A stretch of 64,000 nt of DNA from Carboxylicivirga fragile. GTDB lineage: Bacteria; Bacteroidota; Bacteroidia; Bacteroidales; Marinilabiliaceae. The position numbers were made by a program, and so were the translations under genes. The notes under the pieces were generated by a model that was given only the letters and a program-made list of their open reading frames with translations, was not told where the DNA came from and searched no databases. The stretch lies in contig JAFMVD010000012.1 in the NCBI GenBank assembly GCA_025499625.1, positions 57,967 to 121,966 on the forward strand, read 5' to 3'. Below are positions 29,122-39,203 of this stretch, one piece after another (positions within the stretch are counted from its first letter, which is position 1; every line of letters begins with the position of its first letter).

Positions 29122-29205
29122 CAAATTGTGATAGCTATGGATGAAGAATCGAAAGTAGCATTGTCTATCTTTGATTATCAAATTAAAGAACTGTAGTTGG
29201 ATAAT
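29122..29205 (+). pseudogene. Relic of the ahpF 3' end
   Basis: Read in frame from 29124, this stretch gives QIVIAMDEESKVALSIFDYQIKEL, then a TAG, then LDN. The intact AhpF ends [28 protein letters not shown]. The bases are also closely matched, and the TAG falls where the intact gene has CAG. No upstream part of the gene is found, so about 95 percent has been lost. Confidence 0.8.
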
Positions 29206-29213
29206 TATAGTTT

Positions 29214-29221
29214 TATTTTTG
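29214..29221 (+). promoter_or_regulatory. -7 promoter element TATTTTTG of hemF
   Basis: Exact TAnnTTTG match, 56 nt before the chosen start codon of hemF. No good -33 element is seen. Confidence 0.4.
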
Positions 29222-29276
29222 GTGTCATTAAACATCCAAGCCCTTGTTTCGTTTTATAGGTCAAACAAAAAATAGA

Positions 29277-30173
29277 ATGGACACAGGAAAAATGATAGCT
29301 GATCAGTTTAAAGCGCTTCAACAACATATTTGCTCTGAATTAAATAAAGCCGACGGGCAAGCTGAATTTAAAATGAATGCCTGGACAAAAGATATTGGAC
29401 AAGGCGTTTCAGGTGTAATGCAAGGTGGCAAATACATTGAAAAAGCCGCCGTTAACTTTTCGCATGTGGGAGGTACTTACTCGGAGCAAATGGCAAAGTT
29501 GCTTGGCGAAGAAGCTAGCACATATACAGCGACAGGCGTTTCCTCCATTCTGCACCCTGTAAATGTGCATGTACCCATCATTCACATGAATGTGCGCTAT
29601 TTTGAGTTAGACAATGGCACCAGATGGTTTGGTGGCGGCATAGATTTAACGCCGCACTACATTGTAAAAGAAGATGCACGTTGGTTTCACGAAGAGCTTA
29701 AGGCCGTGTGCGATTCGGCTCACCCAGAATTTTATGATCGCTTTAAACCTTGGGCCGACGATTACTTCTTTTTACCTCACAGAAATGAAACACGTGGTGT
29801 AGGCGGTATCTTCTTCGATCGCCTTAAACCTGGTGAGGAACTTGGTGAAAGAGAGCTTCTGGAATTCTGTATTCAATTGGGACGCCTTTATCCTCAGGTT
29901 TATGCTGCTCTTATCCTTCGTCATGGCGACAAAGCAGTTAATGAAGCTCAAAAAGCCTGGCAAGGACTGCGCCGTGGCCGCTATGTTGAATTTAATCTGG
30001 TACACGATAGAGGCACCAAATTCGGGCTCGTATCCGGTGGAAATACCGAATCTATATTGCTAAGCATGCCACCTATTGCCAATTGGGAATACATGCACGA
30101 ACCAGAAGCCGGAAGCGAGGAAGCTAAAACACTGGAATTATTAAAGAAAGGCATTGATTGGTTGAATGTGTAG
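29277..30173 (+). CDS. hemF: Oxygen-dependent coproporphyrinogen III oxidase
   Basis: 298 residues from the ATG at 29277, the usual HemF length; the in-frame TTG at 29244 is rejected because it adds residues not seen in the family. Diagnostic motifs are WFGGGIDLTPHYI, FFLPHRNETRGVGGIFFDRL and RGRYVEFNLVHDRGTKFGL. The enzyme converts coproporphyrinogen III to protoporphyrinogen IX with O2 in heme synthesis. It converges on a small barrel gene, with a hairpin at 30284-30311 between them. Confidence 0.95.
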   Translation: MDTGKMIADQFKALQQHICSELNKADGQAEFKMNAWTKDIGQGVSGVMQGGKYIEKAAVNFSHVGGTYSEQMAKLLGEEASTYTATGVSSILHPVNVHVPIIHMNVRYFELDNGTRWFGGGIDLTPHYIVKEDARWFHEELKAVCDSAHPEFYDRFKPWADDYFFLPHRNETRGVGGIFFDRLKPGEELGERELLEFCIQLGRLYPQVYAALILRHGDKAVNEAQKAWQGLRRGRYVEFNLVHDRGTKFGLVSGGNTESILLSMPPIANWEYMHEPEAGSEEAKTLELLKKGIDWLNV

Positions 30174-30283
30174 TTGTAATTACTTTTATGGAGAAGGTTC
30201 CCAGTGCTATACAAATATTTAAGCTTACCTCATAACAGTAATTACTGAGTAAACGAGCTAAAGTTGATAATAATCCATAAAGT

Positions 30284-30311
30284 GGTGATTAATAATAAAT
30301 TCTTAATCACC
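30284..30311. terminator. Hairpin between convergent hemF and barrel genes
   Basis: GGTGATTAA and TTAATCACC are perfect complements separated by 10 nt, placed between the ends of two convergent genes. Confidence 0.65.
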
Positions 30312-30318
30312 GTATTCC

Positions 30319-30912
30319 TTATAAACTGAAGACCAAACCAACATGAAAGGTGAGACCACTTTTTTTAAGGTCATCTTCGCTCTCGTTGTCGATATATTTA
30401 TTTGATTTATATTTAACAAGAGGTTCGAGAAATAGCCGATTAGTTAAACTAATATCATAGCCTATACCCAAGCCCCATCCAACAACCTTATGAAGGTCAT
30501 TAAACTCTGCTTTAAATGCGGGATCACCTAGAATTATTTCTGTTTGGTACCAATGATCAGATTTACCAAAATTTCCTTGTGCTTGAATAAAAGCTTGATT
30601 AAAATAAAATCTTAACAATGGAGAAAAAATATAATCAATATTTTTCAAATGAGTTGCTCCCTTATAATTAGTTTTATCCATGTCATATGTCAACTCTGCA
30701 CCAATCACTATATCTTTTGTCAGATAATATCCCAAAAGACCAGACACAGAGATGTTTGAATTTTTCGTATCTGTTAATTCACTATCAATGCTCTTCTCAC
30801 GATCAAATGACATACCCAATGAACCTCCAGTAAGAAACTTATAATCTTGACCAATAACATTGGGGTTAATAAATAAAAAGAATAACAAGGTTAATACTAA
30901 CAACTTTCTCAT
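30319..30912 (-). CDS. Outer-membrane beta-barrel protein (porin-like family)
   Basis: 197 residues with a signal peptide (MRKLLVLTLLFFLFINPNVIGQ). The mature part alternates polar and aromatic residues in about eight strands (GGSLGMSF, ISVSGLLGYYL, DIVIGAELTYDM, LLRFYFNQAFIQAQGNFG, GWGLGIGYDI) and ends THVG-type strand FHVGLVFSL. This is the outer-membrane protein beta-barrel domain common in Bacteroidota; function unknown. Confidence 0.8.
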   Translation of the reverse strand: MRKLLVLTLLFFLFINPNVIGQDYKFLTGGSLGMSFDREKSIDSELTDTKNSNISVSGLLGYYLTKDIVIGAELTYDMDKTNYKGATHLKNIDYIFSPLLRFYFNQAFIQAQGNFGKSDHWYQTEIILGDPAFKAEFNDLHKVVGWGLGIGYDISLTNRLFLEPLVKYKSNKYIDNESEDDLKKSGLTFHVGLVFSL

Positions 30913-31243
30913 GTTTCTATATTTAAATCGAATTACTATTTACTATCTCTCATTCCACTGCAATGCACCATACTCATAATAAATTTCACATACCTCCTAG
31001 TTACAAGCATAGTAAATATCTACTTTTCCAATAGTAATTTCGTCCAAAGCTAACTAACATAAGTGTGAAAACAAAAAGTAATACTATTAATAATTACAAA
31101 TATAAAGCATATCGCATTTATCAATGCAAGTGTTTATTTTTCTCAACAACTAAGACATATAAGTTTAATCATAAAAAGAGGATGATCACATATGATCACC
31201 CTCTTGCAATAGTTAATTTGGTTGATTTATGATAGATGAAATC
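30913..31243. other. Intergenic region downstream of the collagenase gene
   Basis: No gene in 331 bases; only the terminator-like hairpin at 31176-31205 is recognised. Confidence 0.55.
31176..31205 (-). terminator. Terminator of the M9 collagenase gene
   Basis: AAGAGG-a-TGATCA and TGATCA-c-CCTCTT pair around a 4-nt loop, 39 nt past the stop codon of the minus-strand collagenase gene, with a T run on that strand. Confidence 0.7.
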
Positions 31244-34200
31244 CTATAAAACAATCAGCTTTTGTGTTAGTGTTTCCATTACTGTTTTTACTTCAATTAT
31301 ATAAACACCACTCTCCAACGAAGGCATGTTAATTTCAAGCACATGGGCTGAAGTTGTTACTTGCTTCATCACTTTGCCATTGGTTGAAATAATACTTACC
31401 TGGGTATCATCATACGCTTGAGGCAGCAACACGGTGAATTTACCATTGTTTGGATTAGGATATATACTGAAGATGGCGTCATCATCTACTTCTTCCAAAT
31501 CAGTTGGAGTAGCTGTTAAAACTTTAAGCACATCACTCAGAGCACTTTTATTACCAGCTGCATCCAATGCACTCACCTGTAAATCGTATTCAGTATTAAA
31601 ATTCAATCCACTTAGTTCATAGCTTAATTCAGAAGCTGAAACAGTTGCTACCAGCTTATTATCACAAGTAATTTCATAAGCAATTACTCCCACGTTATCG
31701 CTAGAAGCTATCCACGATAGCATAAAACCTTCAGAAGTAATGTTTGAAGCATATAAGCCCGATGGAATACTTGGGGCTATTGACTCGCTTTTAACAACAA
31801 GTACATAATCCTCTGTTTCACCTATCCCTGCATTTGTTGTACACGGACTAGGATCAACTGAATAGGCCAAACGTACGCGCATAATGGTACCACCTTGCTT
31901 TGCTGTCATTGGCACCTCAAATGCACCAGCAAACACATCCTGAGTAACATACTGATGGCCATCGTACAAAATTTCTTCGCCCAAATCACTAAAATCACCA
32001 TCCTGATTCCAATCAACCCATGCTTTTATGGTATTGTAAGTCCAGCTATTTGATGTTGTAACCGAAATTGAGTATTCACTTCCGTTTTTCACCTCAGTTG
32101 ATAAGGATCTAAAGTCATTGTAACCATCCGTTCCAAAGTCACTTGTATTATCAATATCGCCAAGATTTACATTGGTGATATACACATCATTCCTATCGTT
32201 TGAAGGGATACAGTAAACACCATCAGTACCACCACCTTTTGCTACTTCAATATAACCCAATTTAGTGTCTGAACCGGAGGCATTAGTAACCTTCAGTGTT
32301 ACTAGGAAGATTCCATCTTCACGATAAATAACCGATGGATTTTGAGCAGTACTTGTTGATGGTTCACCTCCTTCAAAGGTCCATTCCCTACTGATAGGTT
32401 CATTCTCGGATAGGTCTTCAAAATTAATGGTCTCACCACGAATGATATTATTGAAATCGCTACTAAACTTAGCTACAGGCGCTGGAACAGCAGGTGCATG
32501 ATTTACTATAACCACACTATAATCTTCTACCTCACCCATGTACGAATCTAATCCACATGGAGGCATTGGGTCGTCCATAAAAGTATTTGAATGCGACAAT
32601 CTTACACGCATGCGTGTTCCACCCTCCAAAGCACTTTCAGGGATGGATATGCTACCATTCACTTCATACTCCTCTGAAGTTACTACACTATAAACTTCTT
32701 CGTTGGCATCGTCAAAATCACCATCCTGATTAAAATCGAACCACACAGCAACCGCTTTTTCGTACCAAGTGTCGCACTCCATTACAAAGTCGTAAGATTC
32801 CCCTTTTTGCAACTCCGTGCAAACCGTGGCGCTATTATCCTGATAGCCTTGATTGGTAAAACCATAACTTGAATGATCAATGTTAGCAATCTTAAAACGG
32901 CTAATAAAAGTATAATCTTCCTGAACCGTAGCTTCACAATAAGTTTGATCGCTCACTGCATAAATAGTGATATAATCGCTTTTGGTTTCAACATCCTGGC
33001 TTCCATCCTTACCTGTAACACTTAGGCTCACCTCATAGGTTCCGGGCGTATTATATACAACAAGCGGGTTGGCATCAGTACTTGTTGCTGGTGTAGCACC
33101 TGGCATGTTCCAGGTAAATGTTTCGCTGTAACCGGTTGATTTATTTTCGAAGGCAACTTCAGCTCCGGCTACCGTGGCCTGCGTATTCGATTTAAAATCG
33201 GCATTCACTTCATCAACAATGCTTTTATTACGCAAGGGCCCGCTTATAACAAAATCGGCAGAATTGTTGCTGTAATTTTTTAAATAAGCCACCGTATAAT
33301 CCAAGTTATTAACCGTTCCATTTTCACGAACATTGGAGAGCAACTCTTCCACATTGGCAGCTAATTCCTTATCGGTGCCTGTAGTTGGCATGGTTCCTTC
33401 TAATCTGAATCTTCCATTAAGGCTTTCTGCATCAATTGAGGCCGTGGCTTCAACACCACCGGCATTCATCCATTCATTTAAGATAGCCTCAGGATTACCT
33501 ACATGTAATTCTCTATCGCTCATCCAAGAGGTACTCGGTTCCCAATAAGTAATGGTTTCATCAGCAATACTATTTAAGAAAGCCTGAAAATCAGCATTAG
33601 CCGATGAACTTGATTTAAGTGGATCAATAAGGGCATCAAAACCACTAATGTTATCAGCACGCGCCAAGCTAATTAGTTCATGTAATTGATTGTAATTGTT
33701 CATATACATCGAATACCAGAATGCATTTCCATAACGGTAATGTATAAAATCACCATCGTCGTACGAAGCATTTAATAAGGTACTCAAGGAAGGAAAACTA
33801 CCTACTTCATTCTTAATGCGTGAACCACTTTGAGCCAATAATTTTATACCGTCGGTATCAGTACTTCCTGCAAATAACTCAGCTCCACCCTCTTCAAACC
33901 ATACCAATCGATTGTTGTCGTAGAACGGATTATCGCCCCAATAACCAGGTATCCAATAGCGACCTTGTAAATAATGCACATATTCGTGGCGGAACAACGA
34001 TTCCAAAGAAAGACCATATTCACGATCGAAGGTATAGAAAGTAGATGATCGTTCGATGTACATCCCCCCGTTATTAGTGGTTATTCCATACAAAAATGGC
34101 GCATAATCCACGTACTGATCGTTGTTTCCAAAGACAATAAGATTTAGTACATCATTAACATCACCATCCACAGGCACGTCGGTTTGAGCAATCTTAAAAA

Positions 34201-35491
34201 ACTGCGCCTGCACTTGTTTTACAGCATGATACAAGTTTTGTGCTTTATCAGCATCCATGGGCGACTTAAATACCAATTTACCATCGTCGAACTTATAACG
34301 GTTTGGAAACAAATAGTCTTCCAACTCTTCTACCAAGGCTTCGCGGGTCATGCATAAACCACTTTCGACACAATCGCCATATTTATTAATGGCCAAAACA
34401 GCATTGACCCATTGAATTGATAAACGCTCATATTTTTGAGCAACGGCTATAATATGATCCTCAATAATTGGCCACTCGTTTGGTACGTGAGCCATACGTG
34501 TTAATTCGGTCACCGCATTCTTTACGATAAAAGCCAAATCTTCATTGGCCAATAATTCGTCATCGAGCGCCACCTTTGCCAAGGCATCGCTTAGCGCTTG
34601 ATTGTTGGGTAATATCGACCAAAAGTCATCATCGCCACCTGTTTCCGAACCAGTACCTCTGAACAACAAAAAGAAACCTTGATTGTATGCTTTTCCGTAT
34701 TCTCTGAGCAATTGCGAATCGTTAATACTCTTCCACGATTGGGTGGTACTTAGGTTATTAAAAACACCTGTTACCACATCAAGTGCCATTTGTTGGTGAC
34801 GTAAACCGTCGTTATCTAAACATACCAAGTACTCATAGAGCACATTGTAAGCTTCTTCATTTTGATCAAAAAGGTGAATGTTTCTCGATAACTCTTCGCA
34901 TGCCGCATTAAAGTCTTGCTCATGATAAGAATTTAAGGAAACATCATCAGAATGAAAGAACTCCATAAATCGAGCCACGTGCATATATACCAAATAACCG
35001 TATAGACCACTTGAGTAGGTGCCATCGTAGGCAGATGCAGCATCCTTAGCCTGACGAAATACCGTGGTCATGTTACTTTCGCTAAAAATGCGACGTGTAT
35101 CGCTACTGGAGTAGGCAAACAGTGGACGCCCAATACATTCGTAATCGGTGGTTGTTTCCAAAAAGTTAACCAAATCCCAAACACCCATGCTAGCAATGTC
35201 AGAGGTAGAATAGCTACACGCAGCTTTAGTTGCTTTTAAGCCACCAACTGCTTCGAACGACTTGTAACGGATACGAGGATCCATTGGTTCAATTCCTGAC
35301 TTTTTGCTGCTTGATTTTAATTTACTTTTTTGATGATGGTGGTGTGACCTTGAACACTCCATTCCATGATCTTCGCATGGTGATATGGGACGCTGTTGTG
35401 CGTTAGCACATATGGCCATAACTAAAAACATGCTCACAAATAAGGGTTTCATGAGTATGTGTAGATACTGATATAGTAATTTTGATTTCAT
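31244..35491 (-). CDS. Secreted M9 (microbial collagenase) metalloprotease, T9SS cargo
   Basis: 1415 residues; a second possible start at 35452 (MKPLFVSMFLVMAICANAQ) gives a more typical signal peptide. The N-terminal activator-like region is helical. The catalytic part has the zinc motif HEYVH at about 497 and the downstream glutamate in WFEEGGAELFAG. After it come a PKD domain (about 770-855), a GEVED domain (CEATV to GEVEDYSV), a second PKD, a second GEVED (ending GETEDYVLVV), a fibronectin type III domain, and a Por_Secre_tail of about 80 residues (SIYPNPNNGKF). The tail should direct export by type IX secretion and surface attachment. It likely degrades collagen-like or other proteins outside the cell. 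Confidence 0.9.
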   Translation of the reverse strand: MKSKLLYQYLHILMKPLFVSMFLVMAICANAQQRPISPCEDHGMECSRSHHHHQKSKLKSSSKKSGIEPMDPRIRYKSFEAVGGLKATKAACSYSTSDIASMGVWDLVNFLETTTDYECIGRPLFAYSSSDTRRIFSESNMTTVFRQAKDAASAYDGTYSSGLYGYLVYMHVARFMEFFHSDDVSLNSYHEQDFNAACEELSRNIHLFDQNEEAYNVLYEYLVCLDNDGLRHQQMALDVVTGVFNNLSTTQSWKSINDSQLLREYGKAYNQGFFLLFRGTGSETGGDDDFWSILPNNQALSDALAKVALDDELLANEDLAFIVKNAVTELTRMAHVPNEWPIIEDHIIAVAQKYERLSIQWVNAVLAINKYGDCVESGLCMTREALVEELEDYLFPNRYKFDDGKLVFKSPMDADKAQNLYHAVKQVQAQFFKIAQTDVPVDGDVNDVLNLIVFGNNDQYVDYAPFLYGITTNNGGMYIERSSTFYTFDREYGLSLESLFRHEYVHYLQGRYWIPGYWGDNPFYDNNRLVWFEEGGAELFAGSTDTDGIKLLAQSGSRIKNEVGSFPSLSTLLNASYDDGDFIHYRYGNAFWYSMYMNNYNQLHELISLARADNISGFDALIDPLKSSSSANADFQAFLNSIADETITYWEPSTSWMSDRELHVGNPEAILNEWMNAGGVEATASIDAESLNGRFRLEGTMPTTGTDKELAANVEELLSNVRENGTVNNLDYTVAYLKNYSNNSADFVISGPLRNKSIVDEVNADFKSNTQATVAGAEVAFENKSTGYSETFTWNMPGATPATSTDANPLVVYNTPGTYEVSLSVTGKDGSQDVETKSDYITIYAVSDQTYCEATVQEDYTFISRFKIANIDHSSYGFTNQGYQDNSATVCTELQKGESYDFVMECDTWYEKAVAVWFDFNQDGDFDDANEEVYSVVTSEEYEVNGSISIPESALEGGTRMRVRLSHSNTFMDDPMPPCGLDSYMGEVEDYSVVIVNHAPAVPAPVAKFSSDFNNIIRGETINFEDLSENEPISREWTFEGGEPSTSTAQNPSVIYREDGIFLVTLKVTNASGSDTKLGYIEVAKGGGTDGVYCIPSNDRNDVYITNVNLGDIDNTSDFGTDGYNDFRSLSTEVKNGSEYSISVTTSNSWTYNTIKAWVDWNQDGDFSDLGEEILYDGHQYVTQDVFAGAFEVPMTAKQGGTIMRVRLAYSVDPSPCTTNAGIGETEDYVLVVKSESIAPSIPSGLYASNITSEGFMLSWIASSDNVGVIAYEITCDNKLVATVSASELSYELSGLNFNTEYDLQVSALDAAGNKSALSDVLKVLTATPTDLEEVDDDAIFSIYPNPNNGKFTVLLPQAYDDTQVSIISTNGKVMKQVTTSAHVLEINMPSLESGVYIIEVKTVMETLTQKLIVL

Positions 35492-35535
35492 TTTGTAGGT
35501 TTTTAATTCAAGATATTCGCAGTTGATTTAAGAAT

Positions 35536-35576
35536 ACTAGCACAAACAACACTCACAAAAGTGTGTTTGCGCTAGT
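35536..35576. terminator. Hairpin 1 between the two protease genes
   Basis: ACTAGC-a-CAAACA and TGTTTG-c-GCTAGT pair, with an AC/GT extension and a short loop. It lies upstream of the collagenase gene, 45 nt before its start. Confidence 0.5.
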
Positions 35577-35603
35577 TTCAGATTGCTAGAAATGAGAACT
35601 TTT

Positions 35604-35696
35604 AAAAGCTAAGCTCACCCAGCTATAGATTAAGATAGAAGCAGGTGTTTCATGACGTTGAATAATTTTGCTTGTTATCTGGGTGGCTTAGCTTTT
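35604..35696 (-). terminator. Long-loop inverted repeat at the end of the M6 protease gene
   Basis: Arms of 19 and 18 bases (AAAAGCTAAG-CTCACCCAG and its complement with one bulge) flank a 56-nt loop. Its position, 8 nt past the M6 stop codon, suggests termination, but the large loop is unusual. Confidence 0.5.
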
Positions 35697-35703
35697 AGCT
35701 TAT

Positions 35704-38664
35704 TTATTTTTTAATAACTGATTTAACTGTGCTGAATTGCTCATTGGCAACCTTTACAAAGTACATGCCTTTGGCATATTCTGAAAAGTCAAGTTGTATT
35801 GGACTTGATCCTGAATGTACATCTCGTTTAAGGGTATTTACTGTTCGCCCGGTTATATCAACAACTGTAATGATAAATTCTGTAGTTTGCCCTACACTTA
35901 ATTCCACATTTAGAAGGTTGGTAGTAGGATTTGGGTAAAGCTTCAACTCAACACCATCTTTTTCAATAACAGGACTTGATGTGGCCACATAAGTTACATT
36001 CAATAAATAATCTTCAACCTCACCTGTTACATCTGATCCACAAGGTGTAGGGGTTTTCTCTGACCATTGATTACGAACGCGTAATACAAATTCGCCTGAT
36101 GTTCCGGTAGGAATATCAATGGTAGCTCTGCCCTTTGTACTGCTTACCAAATCAAATTCAATGCGTTCATTTTCATCAAAGCTTGTACTATTATCCCAAT
36201 CGATCCAACCACAAATAATATCATCGTAAGCGTTGGCTATTTCAACTGTAATAGATAGTTCATTACTTACGATTGAAATATCTTTATACTTAAAATCGGA
36301 ATATAAGCTACTGCCTGAATTGTATGATAAACCATTGATCATTACATTATCGATGTAATCTCCACCCAGGTTATCAGCGCTTTGACCTTGGCAGTGACCT
36401 AAATCAACCGAAGTAGTTGAAATAAGGTTAATTAAATAATCCTCAACTTCACCATACACATCGCTTCCGCAGGCCACTGGCGTTGAATTTCCGTACTGAT
36501 TACGAATACGAAGCACGTAGTAACCTTCAGCTCCCGATGGTGGTGTAACAGTTGTATTCGTACCTATATAACCATAATCAGTATTGTACTCAGTATAGGC
36601 AGGGAAAATTATCTGCTCGTTATCTTCAAACACATCATTGCGATTCCAATCAACCCATCCAAATGGCATATCACCATCGTATAAATTAGCAATATCAAAT
36701 GCCACACCAAAATCATCACCCACGGGTAATTCAATGGCTGACGAAAGGTATGATGAATAGGCTGACCATTCATTTTCGTGTGAGAAATCGCCAATTTGCA
36801 CCCATACAATATTATCTCCTCCGGTTCCTTCCAGTGCTTCTGCTGCACACAGACCAGTGCCATACTCAACCACAACACATGCCTCAATAACTTGAGTTGA
36901 TGTACCGTTGTTATTGGTTAAACTAAGCTCAACAGCATAAACACCTGGATTTTCATAAACTACAGTTGGGGTTTCCAATGATGAGGATGAGATGTCTGCA
37001 CCATAAAATTTCCAACTGTAAGAATTAACATCTCCCATAAAATCGGCGGTAATTTGAATACTTTCACCCGTTTTACCATTGCCCGAAGCACCTAGTATAA
37101 TTGGAGGATCATTGGGGTCAGCACTAAGATTGAAGGTTACATTAAAATCGTCAGCAAGCTGTGTGATATTCAACATAGCAAAACCCGAAGGCGAACCATC
37201 TCTTAAGTTAGTACTTGGTGTAGTGGCGTCTGTTAAAACAGTTATATTATTTGAACCCGGGAAAGGATCACTGGCCGATCCGTAACCATTTGAATACAAA
37301 TCCCAATTTCCATCGGCCTCAACAATTTGCACCAAAGGATCGTCGCGGTAAGAGTTATCACCCAACTCATTCACGTGTTCTACTACTAATCCTTCGCCTG
37401 GCACATACCAGTCATAGGCATCCTGACGGCGATTGGAAACTAAAAAGTATTCATTTGGATCATCTGTTGAGTAGCGAAATACATTATTTGTAGTAGCACC
37501 ACCATAATTATGGTACTTGTCTACCGAGATAAGTCCGTTAGCTCCGTTTAATTCAACAGCTGTGGCCCAGCCTAATTTTACTTTACTCCAGGCGCAAAAG
37601 TGAGTTGGACAGTAACCACTGCCTCCCCATGATCCGCCAGCCATCATTCCCCAGCCGCCAATTCCTGCGGACGCACCAGAGTAGTCGTACAAATCTGGTA
37701 AACCTAAAGCATGACCAAATTCGTGGGCATACAAACCAATGGTTGCAATGTTGCCATCCTGCAATTCAGGCTGAACATTGTAAACATCAAATTCAACTCC
37801 ATCATGAGTTAAACCTAAGCCCCACCACATATGAGCCCAAATGTATTCGTTATTGTCACCCCAAGCAGCACCTTCTCCGGCATGTATAACCATTACCATG
37901 TCAACTTTGCCACTATTCTGATTATCAAAAAGGCTCCAATCTACGTTCTCATTAGCCTCAATGTAGTTAATAGCACGTCGTGTCATGTCCTTTACTCTCG
38001 ACTGACTGTCGGAGTTTGAATTGGCATAATACGCTACATTGTTTTGGTCGGTAACCCAATCAAAGATTGTAGCCTTAATAGTAAATGTACCTTGTGAGTT
38101 TTCGTAGTAATACTGGTTGAATGAACCCATTTGTGTATCTTCCATATCGTGGAAGAACTTGTCAAAATCAGCGATGGTTTTTGTTCCTGCAAAGTCGGCA
38201 AAATCAACACGTACCACAGGCACTTCCCACACACCCGAATAATCAGCATTGGTAGCTTTTAATGATTGCTCAGCTCTTTTGAACTTCTGCTTTAATTGCT
38301 CATTAAATTTAGTTCGGCGTTCAATCACCGTTTGCATTACAGCTTTTGATGGTTTAAGGTTTTTAACCGTTCCTGATTTCAAGTTAACCTCTCCATAAAC
38401 TTGATCACTAGCAGTTAAGTTACCCTTAGCATCAAGCGTTGCAATTGTCCACCAGCCTTCTTCGTTTTGCTCAATTGTATAACCGTCAAGGCTTGTGACA
38501 CTGGCAAAGAATTCATCGCCCTGTAGAATGGCTTCTATTTTTGTGCCATCGGGTTGTTCAAGGGTTAACTGGCGTTTAATGGGCCCGGCCAACGAAGACA
38601 CAGACACCAATACTAGTGCCACCAATAGCCAAAACTTAGCTAATAAAAATTTAGATTTTTCCAT
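35704..38664 (-). CDS. Secreted M6 family metalloprotease, T9SS cargo
   Basis: 986 residues from the ATG at 38664, which places a normal signal peptide (FWLLVALVLVSVSSLAG) at the N-terminus; an in-frame start 33 nt upstream is less likely. The M6 (immune inhibitor A-like) catalytic motif HEFGHALGLPDLYDY is at about 318. Downstream are a PKD domain (about 520-610), two GEVED domains (each ending GEVEDYL), and a Por_Secre_tail (LKLYPNPTTN to the end) for type IX secretion. It is 212 nt upstream of the M9 gene on the same strand, separated by two hairpins, so the pair may be coregulated but transcribed separately. Confidence 0.9.
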   Translation of the reverse strand: MEKSKFLLAKFWLLVALVLVSVSSLAGPIKRQLTLEQPDGTKIEAILQGDEFFASVTSLDGYTIEQNEEGWWTIATLDAKGNLTASDQVYGEVNLKSGTVKNLKPSKAVMQTVIERRTKFNEQLKQKFKRAEQSLKATNADYSGVWEVPVVRVDFADFAGTKTIADFDKFFHDMEDTQMGSFNQYYYENSQGTFTIKATIFDWVTDQNNVAYYANSNSDSQSRVKDMTRRAINYIEANENVDWSLFDNQNSGKVDMVMVIHAGEGAAWGDNNEYIWAHMWWGLGLTHDGVEFDVYNVQPELQDGNIATIGLYAHEFGHALGLPDLYDYSGASAGIGGWGMMAGGSWGGSGYCPTHFCAWSKVKLGWATAVELNGANGLISVDKYHNYGGATTNNVFRYSTDDPNEYFLVSNRRQDAYDWYVPGEGLVVEHVNELGDNSYRDDPLVQIVEADGNWDLYSNGYGSASDPFPGSNNITVLTDATTPSTNLRDGSPSGFAMLNITQLADDFNVTFNLSADPNDPPIILGASGNGKTGESIQITADFMGDVNSYSWKFYGADISSSSLETPTVVYENPGVYAVELSLTNNNGTSTQVIEACVVVEYGTGLCAAEALEGTGGDNIVWVQIGDFSHENEWSAYSSYLSSAIELPVGDDFGVAFDIANLYDGDMPFGWVDWNRNDVFEDNEQIIFPAYTEYNTDYGYIGTNTTVTPPSGAEGYYVLRIRNQYGNSTPVACGSDVYGEVEDYLINLISTTSVDLGHCQGQSADNLGGDYIDNVMINGLSYNSGSSLYSDFKYKDISIVSNELSITVEIANAYDDIICGWIDWDNSTSFDENERIEFDLVSSTKGRATIDIPTGTSGEFVLRVRNQWSEKTPTPCGSDVTGEVEDYLLNVTYVATSSPVIEKDGVELKLYPNPTTNLLNVELSVGQTTEFIITVVDITGRTVNTLKRDVHSGSSPIQLDFSEYAKGMYFVKVANEQFSTVKSVIKK

Positions 38665-39203
38665 AATAATAAAGTTGTTGCGTAAAAATTTATTCATTCA
38701 TGATTCTTTATCTGTTGCTTATTAATGCAACTCGATTACAGTTTCTATAAAGCATCTTGAATTATTGCTAAATACTATTTAGCTCCGTTGCTCATTAAAA
38801 AAATGTACTTTGAGTGGCGATTAATAATTCGATCTTTGTTTTCCTGAGGGCAATAGTAATTGTAATTCACTATTCTGCCTTAAAAAACACCTTAACCAAT
38901 ACTTTTGCAACCTTAATTAAACCTTAATGAAAACTACAAGCGCCTATAATAGAGTAGTTTTAGAGTAAACTTATTATTGTAGAATGTGCATGAAATAACT
39001 TGACATTTTGAAGAAAAATGCAAACCAAATGAAAATAGCATGAGCTAACTCCAAGGTATTAGCAATGTATATAAAGCTATCTTTGTCCAGAAATGAGCGA
39101 ATTTTGTACTAGGAACCGACCAAGATTTATACAAATATTAAAATAACAAAGCCCCCAACAATATAAATTGCTAAGGCTAAGAGAATTTTACGCGTAACTC
39201 ACC
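38665..39203. other. Intergenic region upstream of the M6 protease gene
   Basis: No gene or strong hairpin seen in 539 A+T-rich bases. The M6 promoter and the end of the helicase transcription unit must lie near its two edges. Confidence 0.5.

Larger units (their letters stand above)
28748..29276. other. Intergenic region with ahpF relic
   Basis: No intact gene. It contains a 13-bp-arm hairpin (29060-29105), the decayed 3' end of an ahpF copy (29122-29205) and the probable hemF promoter (29214-29221). Confidence 0.6.

Noticed and set aside
36609..36887. Antisense ORF within the M6 protease gene
   Set aside because: Composition follows from the codons of the protease gene; no protein-like features.
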